The notes under the pieces are model-generated. The model saw only the letters and a list, made by a program, of their open reading frames with translations, was not told the DNA's origin and searched no databases. A program made the position numbers and the translations under genes. Below are positions 26,081-35,770 of a stretch of DNA of 64,000 bases, one piece after another. The stretch's first letter is position 1; every line of letters begins with the position of its first letter. Source of the DNA: Oceanobacillus sp. Castelsardo (GTDB taxonomy: Bacteria > Bacillota > Bacilli > Bacillales > Amphibacillaceae); NCBI RefSeq assembly GCF_001659985.1, contig NZ_LYCS01000005.1, forward strand, positions 37,505 through 101,504. Reading direction: 5' to 3'.

Positions 26081-26126
26081 AAAAGTAACCTATCCTTTAG
26101 TCGAGGAAAGGAAGGTTACTTTTTAC
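26081..26126 (+). terminator. Terminator of the S-box operon
   Basis: Arms AAAAGTAACC and GGTTACTTTT with an extra inner CCTTT / AAAGG stem and a following T/A-rich tract. Confidence 0.8.
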
Positions 26127-26367
26127 TTATTTCTCTAACGATTCTAGCAAACTAGTGCTAATAGAATACTTGATTTTCGTATAACAGTAATTTCTTTAAT
26201 TCCTTTTTATACGACCTCCTTTCTTTAGAGGTGGTCATCTGGCATTAAAGTTCTATGTATCTTTCATAATTTTCATTAGTAAATTCCGTGCTGATTTCTA
26301 GGGTGGTAGTACTGATAACTAATGGAAGAGCGCTGACTTACGCAGTACGAATACTAATTACAAGTAG

Positions 26368-26395
26368 TGGGACGAGGGACTGTCCCCCCGGTTCA
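26368..26395. repeat. REP-like element, inverse copy
   Basis: TGGGACGAGGGACTGTCCC followed by CCCGGTTCA. Opposite orientation to the copy at 25983. Confidence 0.75.
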
Positions 26396-26517
26396 TTGTC
26401 TCCATCATTCGACAAATTTCAACAAATTTCAATCTTTATTTAGTTCAAACTCTTCTATACAATGATAATTTATGATAATATTAATGTTAATTTTCCGAAA
26501 AAGGGGTTTACAACATA

Positions 26518-27417
26518 ATGGAACAACTACAAGAAATCGATAATGACAAAATAATTACTCGAAACGAAAGCCCTCGTTCTAAACAACGGAGAGACATCGT
26601 CTACAAAATTTTAGCGAATAAATCGGCAATCGTTGGTGGAGTCTTAATTCTTTTTATATTAATTATCGCAATCTTCGGCCCCTTGATTGCCCCGTATGAT
26701 CCAGTTGCTCAAGATATGGTAAACAAGCTTCAACCACCATCTAGTGAGCATTGGTTAGGTACAGACCACTTTGGCCGAGATATTTTAAGTCGTCTCATTC
26801 ATGGTGCGAGCATCACATTACTTGTTGGATTCTTATCCGTTGCGCTTGGTGCGACTGTTGGTGTTTTTCTAGGAATTATTTCAGGTTACTACGGAAAACG
26901 CACAGATAGTATTATTATGAGATTCATGGACATATTGCTTGCTTTCCCTGGAATTCTATTAGCCCTTGCCATTGTAAGTGTACTAGGCGGTAGTTTACTA
27001 AATGTAATAATCGCTGTGGCCATTTCTTCTATTCCTATCTTTGCTAGGATTGTAAGAAGTTCCACCTTATCTGTAAAAAAGCTAGAATATATTGATGCAA
27101 TGCGTGCATTGGGAGCTAGTGATAGAAGAATAATCTTTAAACATATTTTTCCTAATGTTACCTCCCCGCTTATCGTACAAGCTACATTAAGCATAGCGAC
27201 CGCCATTATATCGGCTAGTGGTCTATCATTTCTTGGACTAGGTGCACAACCACCGACACCGGATTGGGGAGCCATGTTAAGTGATGGCCGAAACTTCCTA
27301 TATAATGCGCCACATGTAGCATTATTTCCGGGAATTGCGATTGTTATCGTAGTAGTAGCTTTTAATTTACTTGGTGACGGGTTAAGAGACGTCTTTGATC
27401 CAAAGACGAAAGACTAG
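26518..27417 (+). CDS. dppC: Peptide ABC transporter permease (DppC-type)
   Basis: A 299-residue inner-membrane subunit with six hydrophobic segments, the first at about residues 41-62. The family motif LAPYDPVAQDM...HWLGTDHFGRDILSRL is at residues 60-100, and the EAA-type loop ALGASDRRIIFKHIFPNV contacts the ATPases. It lies before the DppB-type gene, the reverse of the common B-C order. It opens a six-gene operon that ends with the binding protein. Confidence 0.9.
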   Translation: MEQLQEIDNDKIITRNESPRSKQRRDIVYKILANKSAIVGGVLILFILIIAIFGPLIAPYDPVAQDMVNKLQPPSSEHWLGTDHFGRDILSRLIHGASITLLVGFLSVALGATVGVFLGIISGYYGKRTDSIIMRFMDILLAFPGILLALAIVSVLGGSLLNVIIAVAISSIPIFARIVRSSTLSVKKLEYIDAMRALGASDRRIIFKHIFPNVTSPLIVQATLSIATAIISASGLSFLGLGAQPPTPDWGAMLSDGRNFLYNAPHVALFPGIAIVIVVVAFNLLGDGLRDVFDPKTKD

Positions 27418-27429
27418 AGGGGGAACAAC

Positions 27430-28386
27430 ATGATTCAATTTACCATAAGAAGGATTCTTCAAACCATCCCTGTTTTAATCGGGGTTTCGATATTAGTATT
27501 CAGCATGATGCATTTAATTCCTGGTGACCCGGCACAAATTATGGCCGGTGAAAGTGCACCACAAGAACAGGTTGATAATTTACGTGAAAATTTAGGCTTA
27601 AATGATCCCCTACCTGTACAATATTTTAGATACATTTCTGATGTTGTCCAAGGCGATTTGGGAAATTCGATCCGCGGTGGGACTGAAGTAGTAAGTGAAA
27701 TTGGCTCCCGGTTTTGGGTAACGGTTGAATTAGCCTTTTATAGTACCGTTTTAGCTGTGTTTATAGGAATCATTGCCGGTGTTATTTCAGCTACGAGAAG
27801 AAATACATTTGTAGATACAGGTGTTATGGTTCTAGCACTTTTTAGTTTATCAATGCCGAATTTCTGGCTCGGCTTAATGTTAATTCAGTGGTTTTCCATT
27901 GGGATTGATTTACCAAGCTGGATTCCGTTCCTGGATAACACTAGCTGGTTCAAGCCATCTGGCTGGGGTAGCTTTAGTCAACTCGTACTACCAGTTATTA
28001 CATTAGGAACCGGAAGTGCAGCTATTATCGCCCGCATGACGCGCTCCAGCATGCTGGATGTTATTGGACAAGATTACATACGAACTGCTCGTGCAAAAGG
28101 GGTAAAAGAACGGATTGTCATTTACCGCCATGCCCTTAAGAACGCCTTAATTCCAGTTGTTACCGTTATTGGTTTACAATTTGGCACACTCCTTGGCGGC
28201 GCGGTATTAACCGAAACCGTATTTGCGATTAACGGGATGGGACGTCTCATTATTGACTCTATAAGCGCAAGGGATTTTCCAGTTGTACAAGGAACGATTT
28301 TAGTCATTGCACTATTATTTGTATTTGTAAACTTGCTTGTCGACATTGCGTATAAACTTTTAAATAAACGAATTGACTTAGATTAG
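27430..28386 (+). CDS. dppB: Peptide ABC transporter permease (DppB-type)
   Basis: A 318-residue permease partner. The N-terminus MIQFTIRRILQTIPVLIGVS and HLIPGDPAQIMAG are characteristic of DppB/OppB. The EAA loop YIRTARAKGVKERIVIYRHALKNALIPV lies near residue 215. RBS: GAGGGGGAAC, 12 bases after the previous stop. Forms the heterodimeric channel with the preceding permease. Confidence 0.9.
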   Translation: MIQFTIRRILQTIPVLIGVSILVFSMMHLIPGDPAQIMAGESAPQEQVDNLRENLGLNDPLPVQYFRYISDVVQGDLGNSIRGGTEVVSEIGSRFWVTVELAFYSTVLAVFIGIIAGVISATRRNTFVDTGVMVLALFSLSMPNFWLGLMLIQWFSIGIDLPSWIPFLDNTSWFKPSGWGSFSQLVLPVITLGTGSAAIIARMTRSSMLDVIGQDYIRTARAKGVKERIVIYRHALKNALIPVVTVIGLQFGTLLGGAVLTETVFAINGMGRLIIDSISARDFPVVQGTILVIALLFVFVNLLVDIAYKLLNKRIDLD

Positions 28387-28410
28387 GGCTACTAGAGAGG
28401 AATATGCATA

Positions 28411-29445
28411 ATGGGAAAACCTAATTCTTTAGAATATATATTACAAATAAACGATTTGCGTACATCCTTTTTTACAAAAGAAATGGAAGTAAAAGCGGTG
28501 GATGGTGTTAGTTTCAAGATTGAGAAGCAAAAAACACTTGGCGTCGTTGGCGAATCTGGTTCAGGAAAAAGTATCACCTCCCTGTCGATCATGAAATTAA
28601 TTGAATCTCCCGGAAAAACCATTGGTGGGGAAATTCTTTTTAAAGGGGAGAATTTGCTCGATAAAACGGAAAAGGAAATGCAAAACATTCGTGGAAACGA
28701 AATTTCGATGATTTTCCAGGAACCGATGACATCTTTAAATCCTACCTTAACGATTGGGGAGCAAATTAGTGAATCATTCCGTATTCACCAAGGGTTAAAT
28801 AAAAGGGAAGCCCTCAAACGTTCGGTTGAAATGCTAGAGTTAGTCGGTATCCCTTCCCCGAAAAAACGGGTCAAACAGTATCCATTTGAACTGTCCGGTG
28901 GAATGAGACAACGGGTGATGATTGCCATTGCGCTTGCTTGTAATCCAACCCTTCTTATCGCCGATGAACCAACAACTGCGCTGGATGTAACGATTCAGGC
29001 ACAAATATTAGAATTAATCAAAAACCTGCAAAAGCAATTAGGGATGAGCGTTCTCATGATCACCCATGACTTAGGGGTTGTTGCGGAAACATGTGATGAT
29101 GTAGCTGTCATGTATGGTGGCCAAGTGGTGGAATATGCGAATGTAAAAACTCTATTTAAAGAGCCAAAACACCCTTACACGATTGGATTATTAAATTCCA
29201 TTCCTCCCCATGACCACGATATCGATGGAGATTTAGAGGTGATTAAAGGTTCTGTTCCAAGCCCAGCGGAAATGCCAACAGGCTGCCGATTCGCTCCCCG
29301 CTGTCCGTTTGCCAGTGAAATTTGTAAAGAGAAAATGCCAGAATTACGAACTGATGAAAACGGCAATCAAATCCGCTGCTGGATGTACAGCGATGAATGG
29401 GATCAACCGAAGATGAAAGAAGCGGAGGTGAATATTGGTGGATGA
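28411..29445 (+). CDS. dppD: Peptide ABC transporter ATPase (DppD-type)
   Basis: An ATP-binding subunit of 344 residues. Walker A GESGSGKS is near residue 46, ABC signature LSGGMRQRV near 160, Walker B LLIADEPTTALD near 180. The C-terminal oligopeptide-type extension contains CRFAPRCPFASEICKEKMP, a cysteine cluster that in this subfamily can bind an iron-sulfur cluster. Its end overlaps the next gene start by about 8-11 bases. Confidence 0.92.
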   Translation: MGKPNSLEYILQINDLRTSFFTKEMEVKAVDGVSFKIEKQKTLGVVGESGSGKSITSLSIMKLIESPGKTIGGEILFKGENLLDKTEKEMQNIRGNEISMIFQEPMTSLNPTLTIGEQISESFRIHQGLNKREALKRSVEMLELVGIPSPKKRVKQYPFELSGGMRQRVMIAIALACNPTLLIADEPTTALDVTIQAQILELIKNLQKQLGMSVLMITHDLGVVAETCDDVAVMYGGQVVEYANVKTLFKEPKHPYTIGLLNSIPPHDHDIDGDLEVIKGSVPSPAEMPTGCRFAPRCPFASEICKEKMPELRTDENGNQIRCWMYSDEWDQPKMKEAEVNIGG

Positions 29446-30460
29446 GCAGAAAATGTTATTAAACGTCAAAAATCTAAAACAATATTTTCCTATTAAAGGT
29501 GGAATCCTTGGTAGAACCGTTAATTATGTAAAAGCGGTGGATGATGTTTCTTTCACTGTTTATGAAGGGGAAACAGTAAGCATTGTTGGAGAATCCGGTT
29601 GTGGTAAGTCTACAACTGGTCGAGCTATTTTACGTCTGGATGAACCAACTTCAGGCAATGTCGAATTTGACGGTGCCGACCTGTTATCTCTTAATAAAAA
29701 AGAAATGAATAGGATGCGAAAACATCTGCAAATCATTTTCCAGGATCCATACGCTTCGATAAATCCACGACACACGGTTCGACAAATTTTAACCGAAGCA
29801 ATGGAAATTCAAAACGTATGGCCGAAAGAAAAAAGAGATGAGAAAGTAATCGAATTGCTCGAAACGGTTGGGCTCGGTGCCCATCAAGCAGACCGCTTCC
29901 CTCATGAATTTAGCGGGGGGCAAAGACAGCGGATTGGGATCGCCCGTGCCCTATCGGTAAACCCGAAGCTAATTATAGCAGATGAAGCTGTATCTGCATT
30001 GGATGTATCCATTCAAGCACAAGTTTTAAATCTATTAAAAAAATTACAGCGTGAATTAAATTTAACGTATTTATTTATTTCCCATGACCTTGGAGTTGTA
30101 CGTCATATCTCGGATCGAATCATCGTCATGTATTTAGGGAAAATTGTCGAAATTGCGGATAAAAAATCCCTTTTCGAAAATCCGAAGCATCCATATACAA
30201 AGGCGCTTTTATCTGCCATTCCTAGTACGGACGTCGATAATAAGAAAGAACGAATTCTCCTTAAAGGAGATGTTCCTTCCCCAATCGACCCACCAAAAGG
30301 ATGCAGATTCCATACACGCTGCCCATTTGCTACCGAATTATGTCGAACCGAAGTTCCAGAGCTTCGAAGCTCATCAGATACTACTTCAGATCATCAAGTA
30401 GCATGTCATCATGCGGAAGCGATTGAGTCAGGTAGTTTACAGCCAGTAGTTTCATCATAA
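29438..30460 (+). CDS. dppF: Peptide ABC transporter ATPase (DppF-type)
   Basis: The second ATPase, about 340 residues. Walker A GESGCGKST is near residue 50, the dimer signature FSGGQRQRIGIARAL near 155, Walker B LIIADEAVSALD, and the C-terminal CRFHTRCPFATELC. The start is GTG 29438 or TTG 29435, both read from GGAGGTGAATA inside the end of the preceding gene, which implies translational coupling. Confidence 0.92.
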   Translation: MDEQKMLLNVKNLKQYFPIKGGILGRTVNYVKAVDDVSFTVYEGETVSIVGESGCGKSTTGRAILRLDEPTSGNVEFDGADLLSLNKKEMNRMRKHLQIIFQDPYASINPRHTVRQILTEAMEIQNVWPKEKRDEKVIELLETVGLGAHQADRFPHEFSGGQRQRIGIARALSVNPKLIIADEAVSALDVSIQAQVLNLLKKLQRELNLTYLFISHDLGVVRHISDRIIVMYLGKIVEIADKKSLFENPKHPYTKALLSAIPSTDVDNKKERILLKGDVPSPIDPPKGCRFHTRCPFATELCRTEVPELRSSSDTTSDHQVACHHAEAIESGSLQPVVSS

Positions 30461-30500
30461 AAAGAATCTTTAAATCTAAAGAAATTAGGGGGAAATAATA

Positions 30501-31568
30501 TTGATAGACAACCTTGTCAAACAGCTAAGTGAGTTACATGGACCATCTGGGTATGAACATAATGTAAGTTATTTTATTCATAACTATGTAAAGGAAAAAG
30601 TCGATTCCGTGAAAATCGATACGATGGGAAATGTCATTGCAAGAAAAACAGGTACCAAGCCGGGACCTGTTACTGTACTGAATGCCCATATGGATGAAAT
30701 AGGATTCATTGTGAAAAAGATTGAAAAAAATGGATTGCTACGTTTTGAGAAATTGGGTGGCCATGATGACCGAAATCTTCTAGCACAACCTGTCAAAGTA
30801 CTCGGTTCGAAACAAGAACTAGACGGAGTCATTGGCACACTATCTACTCATTTTCTAAAATTTGACAACCCGAATAAAGTTCGTGCTCATGCCAATTTAT
30901 ATATCGATATTGGCGCATCGTCCAAACAAGAAGCAATAGATATGGGGATTGAGATTGGCACTCCAGTTACTTGGGCAACGGAGACGAAAGTTATTGGAAA
31001 AGAAGACCAACCGGTGATTGTCGGAAAAGCACTGGATGACCGTGCAGGATGTGCCGTTCTATTATCTGTTTTGGAAAACCTCCTCGATAAAGATTTTGCC
31101 GGTGAAGTAATCTTTCTTTTTACTGTTCAAGAAGAAGTAGGTTTACGAGGTGCACAAACAGCAATTCAATCCTTGGAGAGTGTTGATATTGCCATTACAG
31201 TCGATACCACTGCAACAAGTGATACACCAGAGGAAACAATGGATCAAACCCTTTCTATCGGCGCTGGTACAGGAATTAAAGTAATGGATTTTAGTCTCAT
31301 TGTTCAAAAGACAATTAAAGAAACATTGAAAAATCTTGCTGAGGAAAAAAATATTCCTTATCAATTAGAAGTTTTCCCAGGAATTGGTACCGACGGAGGC
31401 GCTATTGCCCTAGCTAACAAAGGGATACCGACTGGAGTTTTATCGATTCCATCTCGTTATACCCATAGCCCGATTGAACTAATAAGTGTCGCCGATCTTA
31501 AGGCAACAAGAGATTTAGTCACCGCATTTGTGTTTAACTTGAATGAACATTCGAGTTTTGCTTTTTAA
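30501..31568 (+). CDS. M42-family aminopeptidase
   Basis: A cytosolic metallo-aminopeptidase/endoglucanase-like protein of 355 residues that trims imported peptides. Metal ligands are visible: LNAHMDEIGF near residue 63 (His/Asp), KALDDRAGCAVLLS near 177, the catalytic glutamates in FTVQEEVGLRGA near 210, VDTTATSDT, and the late histidine in SRYTHSPIEL near 321. The TTG start follows AGGGGGAAATAATA. Its place between the transporter ATPases and the binding protein suggests that imported peptides are hydrolysed at once. Confidence 0.88.
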   Translation: MIDNLVKQLSELHGPSGYEHNVSYFIHNYVKEKVDSVKIDTMGNVIARKTGTKPGPVTVLNAHMDEIGFIVKKIEKNGLLRFEKLGGHDDRNLLAQPVKVLGSKQELDGVIGTLSTHFLKFDNPNKVRAHANLYIDIGASSKQEAIDMGIEIGTPVTWATETKVIGKEDQPVIVGKALDDRAGCAVLLSVLENLLDKDFAGEVIFLFTVQEEVGLRGAQTAIQSLESVDIAITVDTTATSDTPEETMDQTLSIGAGTGIKVMDFSLIVQKTIKETLKNLAEEKNIPYQLEVFPGIGTDGGAIALANKGIPTGVLSIPSRYTHSPIELISVADLKATRDLVTAFVFNLNEHSSFAF

Positions 31569-31572
31569 GAAC

Positions 31573-31652
31573 ACAGGCGCAAGCGACCAGTTAGGGACTT
31601 ACGGAGGTGAGGGAAGTCCGATAGTCCCTGTGCGCTGAAGCCGGACGTGGCC
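31573..31652 (+). repeat. Structured dispersed element of about 80 bp
   Basis: It begins ACAGGCGCAAGCGACC and ends TGCGCTGAAGCCGGACGTGGCCT. Inside are nested inverted arms: GCGC/GCGC at the ends and AGGGACT / TAGTCCCT around TTACGGAGGTGAGGGAAGTCC-type sequence. The terminal word GCCGGACGTGGCCT recurs at 24780-24794. It lies between the aminopeptidase and the binding-protein gene, so it is part of the operon mRNA. Confidence 0.55.
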
Positions 31653-31720
31653 TATGCTGAATTAGCATAATGGAGCCTAAAACTATATTTTATAAAATAC
31701 TACTTAAGGAGAGACATAGA

Positions 31721-33322
31721 ATGAAAAAAACATCGTTACTAACAGTTTTTGCACTTTTACTTACCTTGTTCCTTGCAGCATGTGCTAGCGAACCGAATGA
31801 AAATTCTACATCTGAAAATGAGGGTGAAACAACTAGCGAAGGAAGAAATGAAGGTGGCGATTTAGTGATTGCTACCCATGCAGACGCTGTGTCATTAGAT
31901 CCGCATTTAACAAACGATACACCATCTGCTGATGTACGAATCAATATTTATGAGAATTTAGTAACGCAAGATGAAAATATGGAAAACCAACCTGGTCTTG
32001 CTGAAAGCTGGGAACAAATTGATGATACTACATGGGAATTCAAACTACGTCAAGGTGTCACTTTTCATGATGGATCAGATTTCAATGCTGAAGTAGTAAA
32101 AGCGAATCTCGATCGTATTCTTGACCCAGAAGTCGGCTCCGCTGTATTATTTATGTATAATGCGATTAAAGAAGTTCAAGTCGTTGACGATTATACGGTA
32201 CGAATTATTACCGAGTTTCCGTTTGCACCACTACCAGCACACTTGGCACATCCGGGTGGACAAATGATGTCAAAAGAACTCATTAAAGAAGATTATGCAG
32301 CAATGGAAGAAGGAGAACAACCTGGAACCGTCATCAACGCCAAGCCAAATGGTACAGGCCCTTTCAAATTTGAAGAACGCAAACATGGACAATCCATAAC
32401 ATTAGTAAATAACGAAAATTACTGGGGTGAGCCTGCATTACTTGACTCTGTAACATTCAAGGTCGTACCAGAAGATCTTACTCGTATTTCAGAATTAACA
32501 ACTGGTAATGCTCATATTTCTACTCCACTTAGCCCATCTGACGTGGCACAAGTGGAAGGTACGGATGGTATTCATGTTCAAAAACAAGAAAGCTCATCCA
32601 TCGGCTATATCGGATTTAACATGGACAAAAAACCATTTGATGATGTCCGTGTGCGAAAAGCAATCTCCATGGCTATTGATAAGGAACAAATAATCAACGG
32701 GATTTACGATGGAGTAGGAATTCCAGCACAAGGACCATTAGCACCAGGAATTTTCGGTTATGATAAAGACCTTAACGGCTTAGAATACAATGTGGAAGAA
32801 GCGAAAAAATTATTAGCTGAAGCTGGTTATGAAGATGGCTTCTCCGCAACCATTTGGACAAATGATGATCGCCAACGTGTCGACACAGCAACTAATGTTC
32901 AAGCACAACTTGCTGAAATCGGAATTGACCTAGACGTAGAAATCCTAGAATGGGGAGCTATGTTAGATAAAACTGCAAACGGAGAACACGAAATGATGGT
33001 CTTCGGATGGACAACTGTAACAGGTGATGCAGATAATGGACTATACCCATTATTCCACTCTGATAACGTCGGAGCTCCAGGTAACCGTACATTTACAGTG
33101 GATAAGGAGTTAGATCAATATCTAGATGGAGCAAGAGAAACATCCGACCAAGCAGAACGACAAGAATTATACAGTAAAGCACAAGAAAGACTAGTTGAAC
33201 TTGCACCGTTCGTATACCTTCTACACCAAGAATACCTAATAGGTGTACGCGACGAAGTTAAAAACCTTACACAACTACCAACACAGTTACTTCAATTAAA
33301 AGAAGTTTATATTGAAGATTAA
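31721..33322 (+). CDS. Peptide-binding lipoprotein (DppA/OppA type)
   Basis: The extracellular receptor of the peptide ABC transporter, about 533 residues. The signal peptide ends in the lipobox LAAC followed by a Ser/Glu-rich linker. The SBP family-5 signature is present (GGDLVIATHADAVSLDPHLTND, LAESWEQIDDTTWEFKLRQGVTFHDG), along with DVRVRKAISMAIDKEQI. The start at 31721 has AAGGAGAG. Placing the receptor last is less usual. Ligand specificity (dipeptide, oligopeptide or glutathione-type) cannot be read from sequence. Confidence 0.9.
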   Translation: MKKTSLLTVFALLLTLFLAACASEPNENSTSENEGETTSEGRNEGGDLVIATHADAVSLDPHLTNDTPSADVRINIYENLVTQDENMENQPGLAESWEQIDDTTWEFKLRQGVTFHDGSDFNAEVVKANLDRILDPEVGSAVLFMYNAIKEVQVVDDYTVRIITEFPFAPLPAHLAHPGGQMMSKELIKEDYAAMEEGEQPGTVINAKPNGTGPFKFEERKHGQSITLVNNENYWGEPALLDSVTFKVVPEDLTRISELTTGNAHISTPLSPSDVAQVEGTDGIHVQKQESSSIGYIGFNMDKKPFDDVRVRKAISMAIDKEQIINGIYDGVGIPAQGPLAPGIFGYDKDLNGLEYNVEEAKKLLAEAGYEDGFSATIWTNDDRQRVDTATNVQAQLAEIGIDLDVEILEWGAMLDKTANGEHEMMVFGWTTVTGDADNGLYPLFHSDNVGAPGNRTFTVDKELDQYLDGARETSDQAERQELYSKAQERLVELAPFVYLLHQEYLIGVRDEVKNLTQLPTQLLQLKEVYIED

Positions 33323-33332
33323 GACATTAGAT

Positions 33333-33365
33333 GAAGCACAAGATAATTCTTGTGCTTCATTTTTT
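33333..33365 (+). terminator. Terminator of the peptide transporter operon
   Basis: Perfect 11-bp stem GAAGCACAAGA / TCTTGTGCTTC, loop TAAT, then ATTTTTTG. Confidence 0.92.
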
Positions 33366-33408
33366 GAACCAGAGGGACATGAACCAGAGGGACAGGTCCC
33401 TCGTCCCA
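33366..33408. repeat. REP-like element with duplicated arm
   Basis: GAACCAGAGGGACAT occurs twice in tandem, the second copy running into GGGACAGGTCCCTCGTCCCA. The same duplicated-arm form is at 62939-62981. It ends 5 bases from the NADH oxidase stop. Confidence 0.75.
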
Positions 33409-33412
33409 TGAT

Positions 33413-34783
33413 TTAAGCAGACACAGTTTCCTTATCAACTTTTTTATTTACCTTAGCCATAGCTTCTAATGCAACTTGATTCAAATAGTTTACTGGTTTG
33501 TTGAAATGTGGTTGGAAAAAGAAATCAGTTAACGCTAATTGTTCAATGGTCATGTTGTTTGCAATACTAACGCTTATTGTATTAATTGCTTGAGTAAAGT
33601 CAGCATCAGATATTACTTGAGCACCTACAATACGATGTGTATCTATTTCATAGACTAGTTTTAATTGAATTAATGCATTTTCCGGCATGAATTCCGGACG
33701 ATAGTTATCCTCTATATACGCACTATCGACAGATAATCCTGCTAATGTTGCAGCACTTTCGGTTAAACCTGTTGATGCGATGTTATGATTATATATTTTT
33801 AAACCAGAAGTACCTTGTGTTCCAGGATGTGCTAATACAGGTTTATCAAGATTATGAGCGACAAGCGTCCCCATTCTCACCGCATTGGTTGCTAATGGGA
33901 TATAGGCCGGTTGTTTTGTTGCATTATAATTTACAGCACAGCAATCACCCGCAGCATACACGTCAGTTACACTTGTTTGCATATACTCATCAACGATAAT
34001 GGCACCATTTCCTAGCATATCGATTTGACCTTTAAATAATTCTGTATTAGGTTTAAATCCGATACACATAACAACTAAATCTGCTTCGTATTCCCCTTTA
34101 TCGGTAATTACTTTATTCACAGTGTTCGTTCCTTCAAATTTTGAAACCGTCTGTCCAAGTGCTAATTCAATGCCACGTTGTTCAAAGGTTGTTTCAACAG
34201 GTCCTGTAAAAGTATCATCTAAATACCGGTTTAAAATTCTTTCCTCACTATCAATTAATGTTACGTTTTTACCATTTTGCTCAAATGCTTCAACTAGCTC
34301 AACACCAATATATCCCGCTCCAACAACGACAACATTTTCTACTGATTCAGAGCGTTTGATAATTTCATTAGCGTGCGCGAAGTTTTTACATAACAAGACG
34401 TTTTCTAAATCGGAACCTGGAATTGGTGGTGTGACAGGCCAAGAACCAGAAGTAATAATTAACTTATCAAAATTATAATTTTTTGTTTCATTTGTTTTCA
34501 TATCTCTTGCTTGTATTTGTTTGTTATTTATATCACATGATGTTACTTCATGATTCATGTGCATACGTACACCCTGTTTTTCGAATTGTTCCACTGAAGC
34601 GTAAAATAGACCATTCGGATCGTTCACTACTCCGCCAACATAAAGGGCAATTCCACAAGACAAGAATGAAACATTGTCATTTTTTTCAAACACATCAATT
34701 TGTGCTTCTGGATAAAGATTCAATATATTATTAATCGCAGCGGTCCCTGCGTGTGTACATCCTATAACTGCTACTTTCATCAT
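33413..34783 (-). CDS. nox: NADH oxidase / CoA-disulfide reductase family flavoprotein
   Basis: An FAD/NAD-dependent oxidoreductase of 456 residues. It has an N-terminal dinucleotide motif VIGCTHAGTAAI, the redox cysteine in FLSCGIALYVGG (about C44), a second nucleotide-binding fold VVVGAGYIGVELVEAF near residue 152, and DVYAAGDCCAV near 280. This pattern matches water-forming NADH oxidases; CoA-disulfide reductase and NADH peroxidase are close relatives. GGAGG lies 7 nt before the first ATG. Single gene. It would regenerate NAD and remove oxygen. Confidence 0.85.
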   Translation of the reverse strand: MMKVAVIGCTHAGTAAINNILNLYPEAQIDVFEKNDNVSFLSCGIALYVGGVVNDPNGLFYASVEQFEKQGVRMHMNHEVTSCDINNKQIQARDMKTNETKNYNFDKLIITSGSWPVTPPIPGSDLENVLLCKNFAHANEIIKRSESVENVVVVGAGYIGVELVEAFEQNGKNVTLIDSEERILNRYLDDTFTGPVETTFEQRGIELALGQTVSKFEGTNTVNKVITDKGEYEADLVVMCIGFKPNTELFKGQIDMLGNGAIIVDEYMQTSVTDVYAAGDCCAVNYNATKQPAYIPLATNAVRMGTLVAHNLDKPVLAHPGTQGTSGLKIYNHNIASTGLTESAATLAGLSVDSAYIEDNYRPEFMPENALIQLKLVYEIDTHRIVGAQVISDADFTQAINTISVSIANNMTIEQLALTDFFFQPHFNKPVNYLNQVALEAMAKVNKKVDKETVSA

Positions 34784-34929
34784 TAACCATCCTCCAATAA
34801 TACATTATTGCTCATAACTTCACATTAATATAGGCAATTCATCTAAAAAAATTATAATATGAATATAACATCCTCATTCCGGACCGTCAACAACTTGTGA
34901 TTATTTTCACATATATGTCACAAAATCAG

Positions 34930-34959
34930 TGGGACACAGAGGCAGTTCCGCATCCCACG
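34930..34959. repeat. REP-like element, diverged
   Basis: GTGGGACACAGAGGCAGTTC followed by CGCATCCCAC: outer GTGGGA/TCCCAC arms retained and centre degenerate. Confidence 0.5.
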
Positions 34960-35010
34960 TCATCAAGCTAAAAGTCAATAGAACAAGGGAAAATACCTCA
35001 CTCCACGGCC

Positions 35011-35640
35011 CTATTCCACTCCAAAAACAGAATGTGCTTGATCTAAGGAATCTTTAAAATAATAGGCAAAGTTTTGATCAAAATGTTTGGCTTCCGTTAA
35101 ATACTTAACTTCTATATGATTATCTAATACAAATTGATGTAATTGATAGATGGATGACAAATCATTCCAGACGTTCATAACGGAACCATCCTCAAAGTGG
35201 ATATTATACTTTGGTATCACCTTTAACGGTCCTAAGTTATTTGTTCTTTCTACTACTACTTTTTCCTCATGATGAATTTCAGTTGAAACATAGTCTACTT
35301 CTTCCCATGTTTTAACATGGTGCAGGAAAACACGATGCTTGACGAGTTTTTCTTCATTTACGGCATTAAACCATAAGGAAGATACAAAAAACATGGCAAA
35401 AGTAAGAACAAGTACGATAGGTATAATTTTTTGACCAGCTGGCGCTAGCGTAACATATTTTTTAAATAATAAGGCAAGTAGGAAGGCAACAGCAAAATAT
35501 TTCGTCCAATGTACGATTGGACTTACAAAAGATATGTAGGTAGCTGATTTAAATACAACATAATGGATTCCTCGTATAACCCATTCCGTTGAAAAATAGA
35601 CAATAAAAATGGAAAATAGTATGATGAGTAACTTCTTCAT
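35011..35640 (-). CDS. Membrane protein of unknown function
   Basis: 209 residues. Hydrophobic segments at about 3-22, 27-45 (weak), 49-65 and 73-95 suggest three or four membrane helices. The C-terminal 110 residues are soluble with a pattern resembling a PH-like or DUF domain (HEEKVVVERTNNLGPLKVIPKYNIHFEDGS). I do not recognise the family. ATG at 35640; the box GGAGGATGG is about 5 nt upstream. It lies between the NADH oxidase and the sortase operon and appears monocistronic. Confidence 0.7.
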   Translation of the reverse strand: MKKLLIILFSIFIVYFSTEWVIRGIHYVVFKSATYISFVSPIVHWTKYFAVAFLLALLFKKYVTLAPAGQKIIPIVLVLTFAMFFVSSLWFNAVNEEKLVKHRVFLHHVKTWEEVDYVSTEIHHEEKVVVERTNNLGPLKVIPKYNIHFEDGSVMNVWNDLSSIYQLHQFVLDNHIEVKYLTEAKHFDQNFAYYFKDSLDQAHSVFGVE

Positions 35641-35724
35641 TTTGAACCATCCTCCTTCTTCTCGTTCTGAAAGTTCTTCTTCTATGATTCTATTATCTCA
35701 TGATGTATATCTTTCCTAAAAGGT

Positions 35725-35757
35725 AAAGGAGTGTTTCGATAACGAAACACTCCTTTT
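35725..35757 (-). terminator. Terminator of the sortase/surface-protein operon
   Basis: Perfect 14-bp arms AAAGGAGTGTTTCG / CGAAACACTCCTTT with loop ATAA, T-rich on both flanks, directly after the surface-protein stop. Confidence 0.88.
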
Positions 35758-35770
35758 ATAAATGAATCAA

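Larger units (their letters stand above)
26004..26517. other. Intergenic region before the peptide transporter
   Basis: A strong plus-strand terminator at 26081-26126 (AAAAGTAACC / GGTTACTTTTT with inner CCTTT/AAAGG pairs) ends the S-box operon. A second short palindrome, GACCTC...GAGGTGGTC, is near 26211-26236. The rest looks unstructured. No gene seen. A promoter for the peptide transporter probably lies in 26440-26500, but I could not fix it. Confidence 0.6.

Noticed and set aside
27430..28386. A nickel or glutathione-specific transporter assignment for the peptide ABC operon
   Set aside because: Sequence motifs only support the broad peptide/nickel family. The M42 peptidase favours peptides, but specificity cannot be decided.
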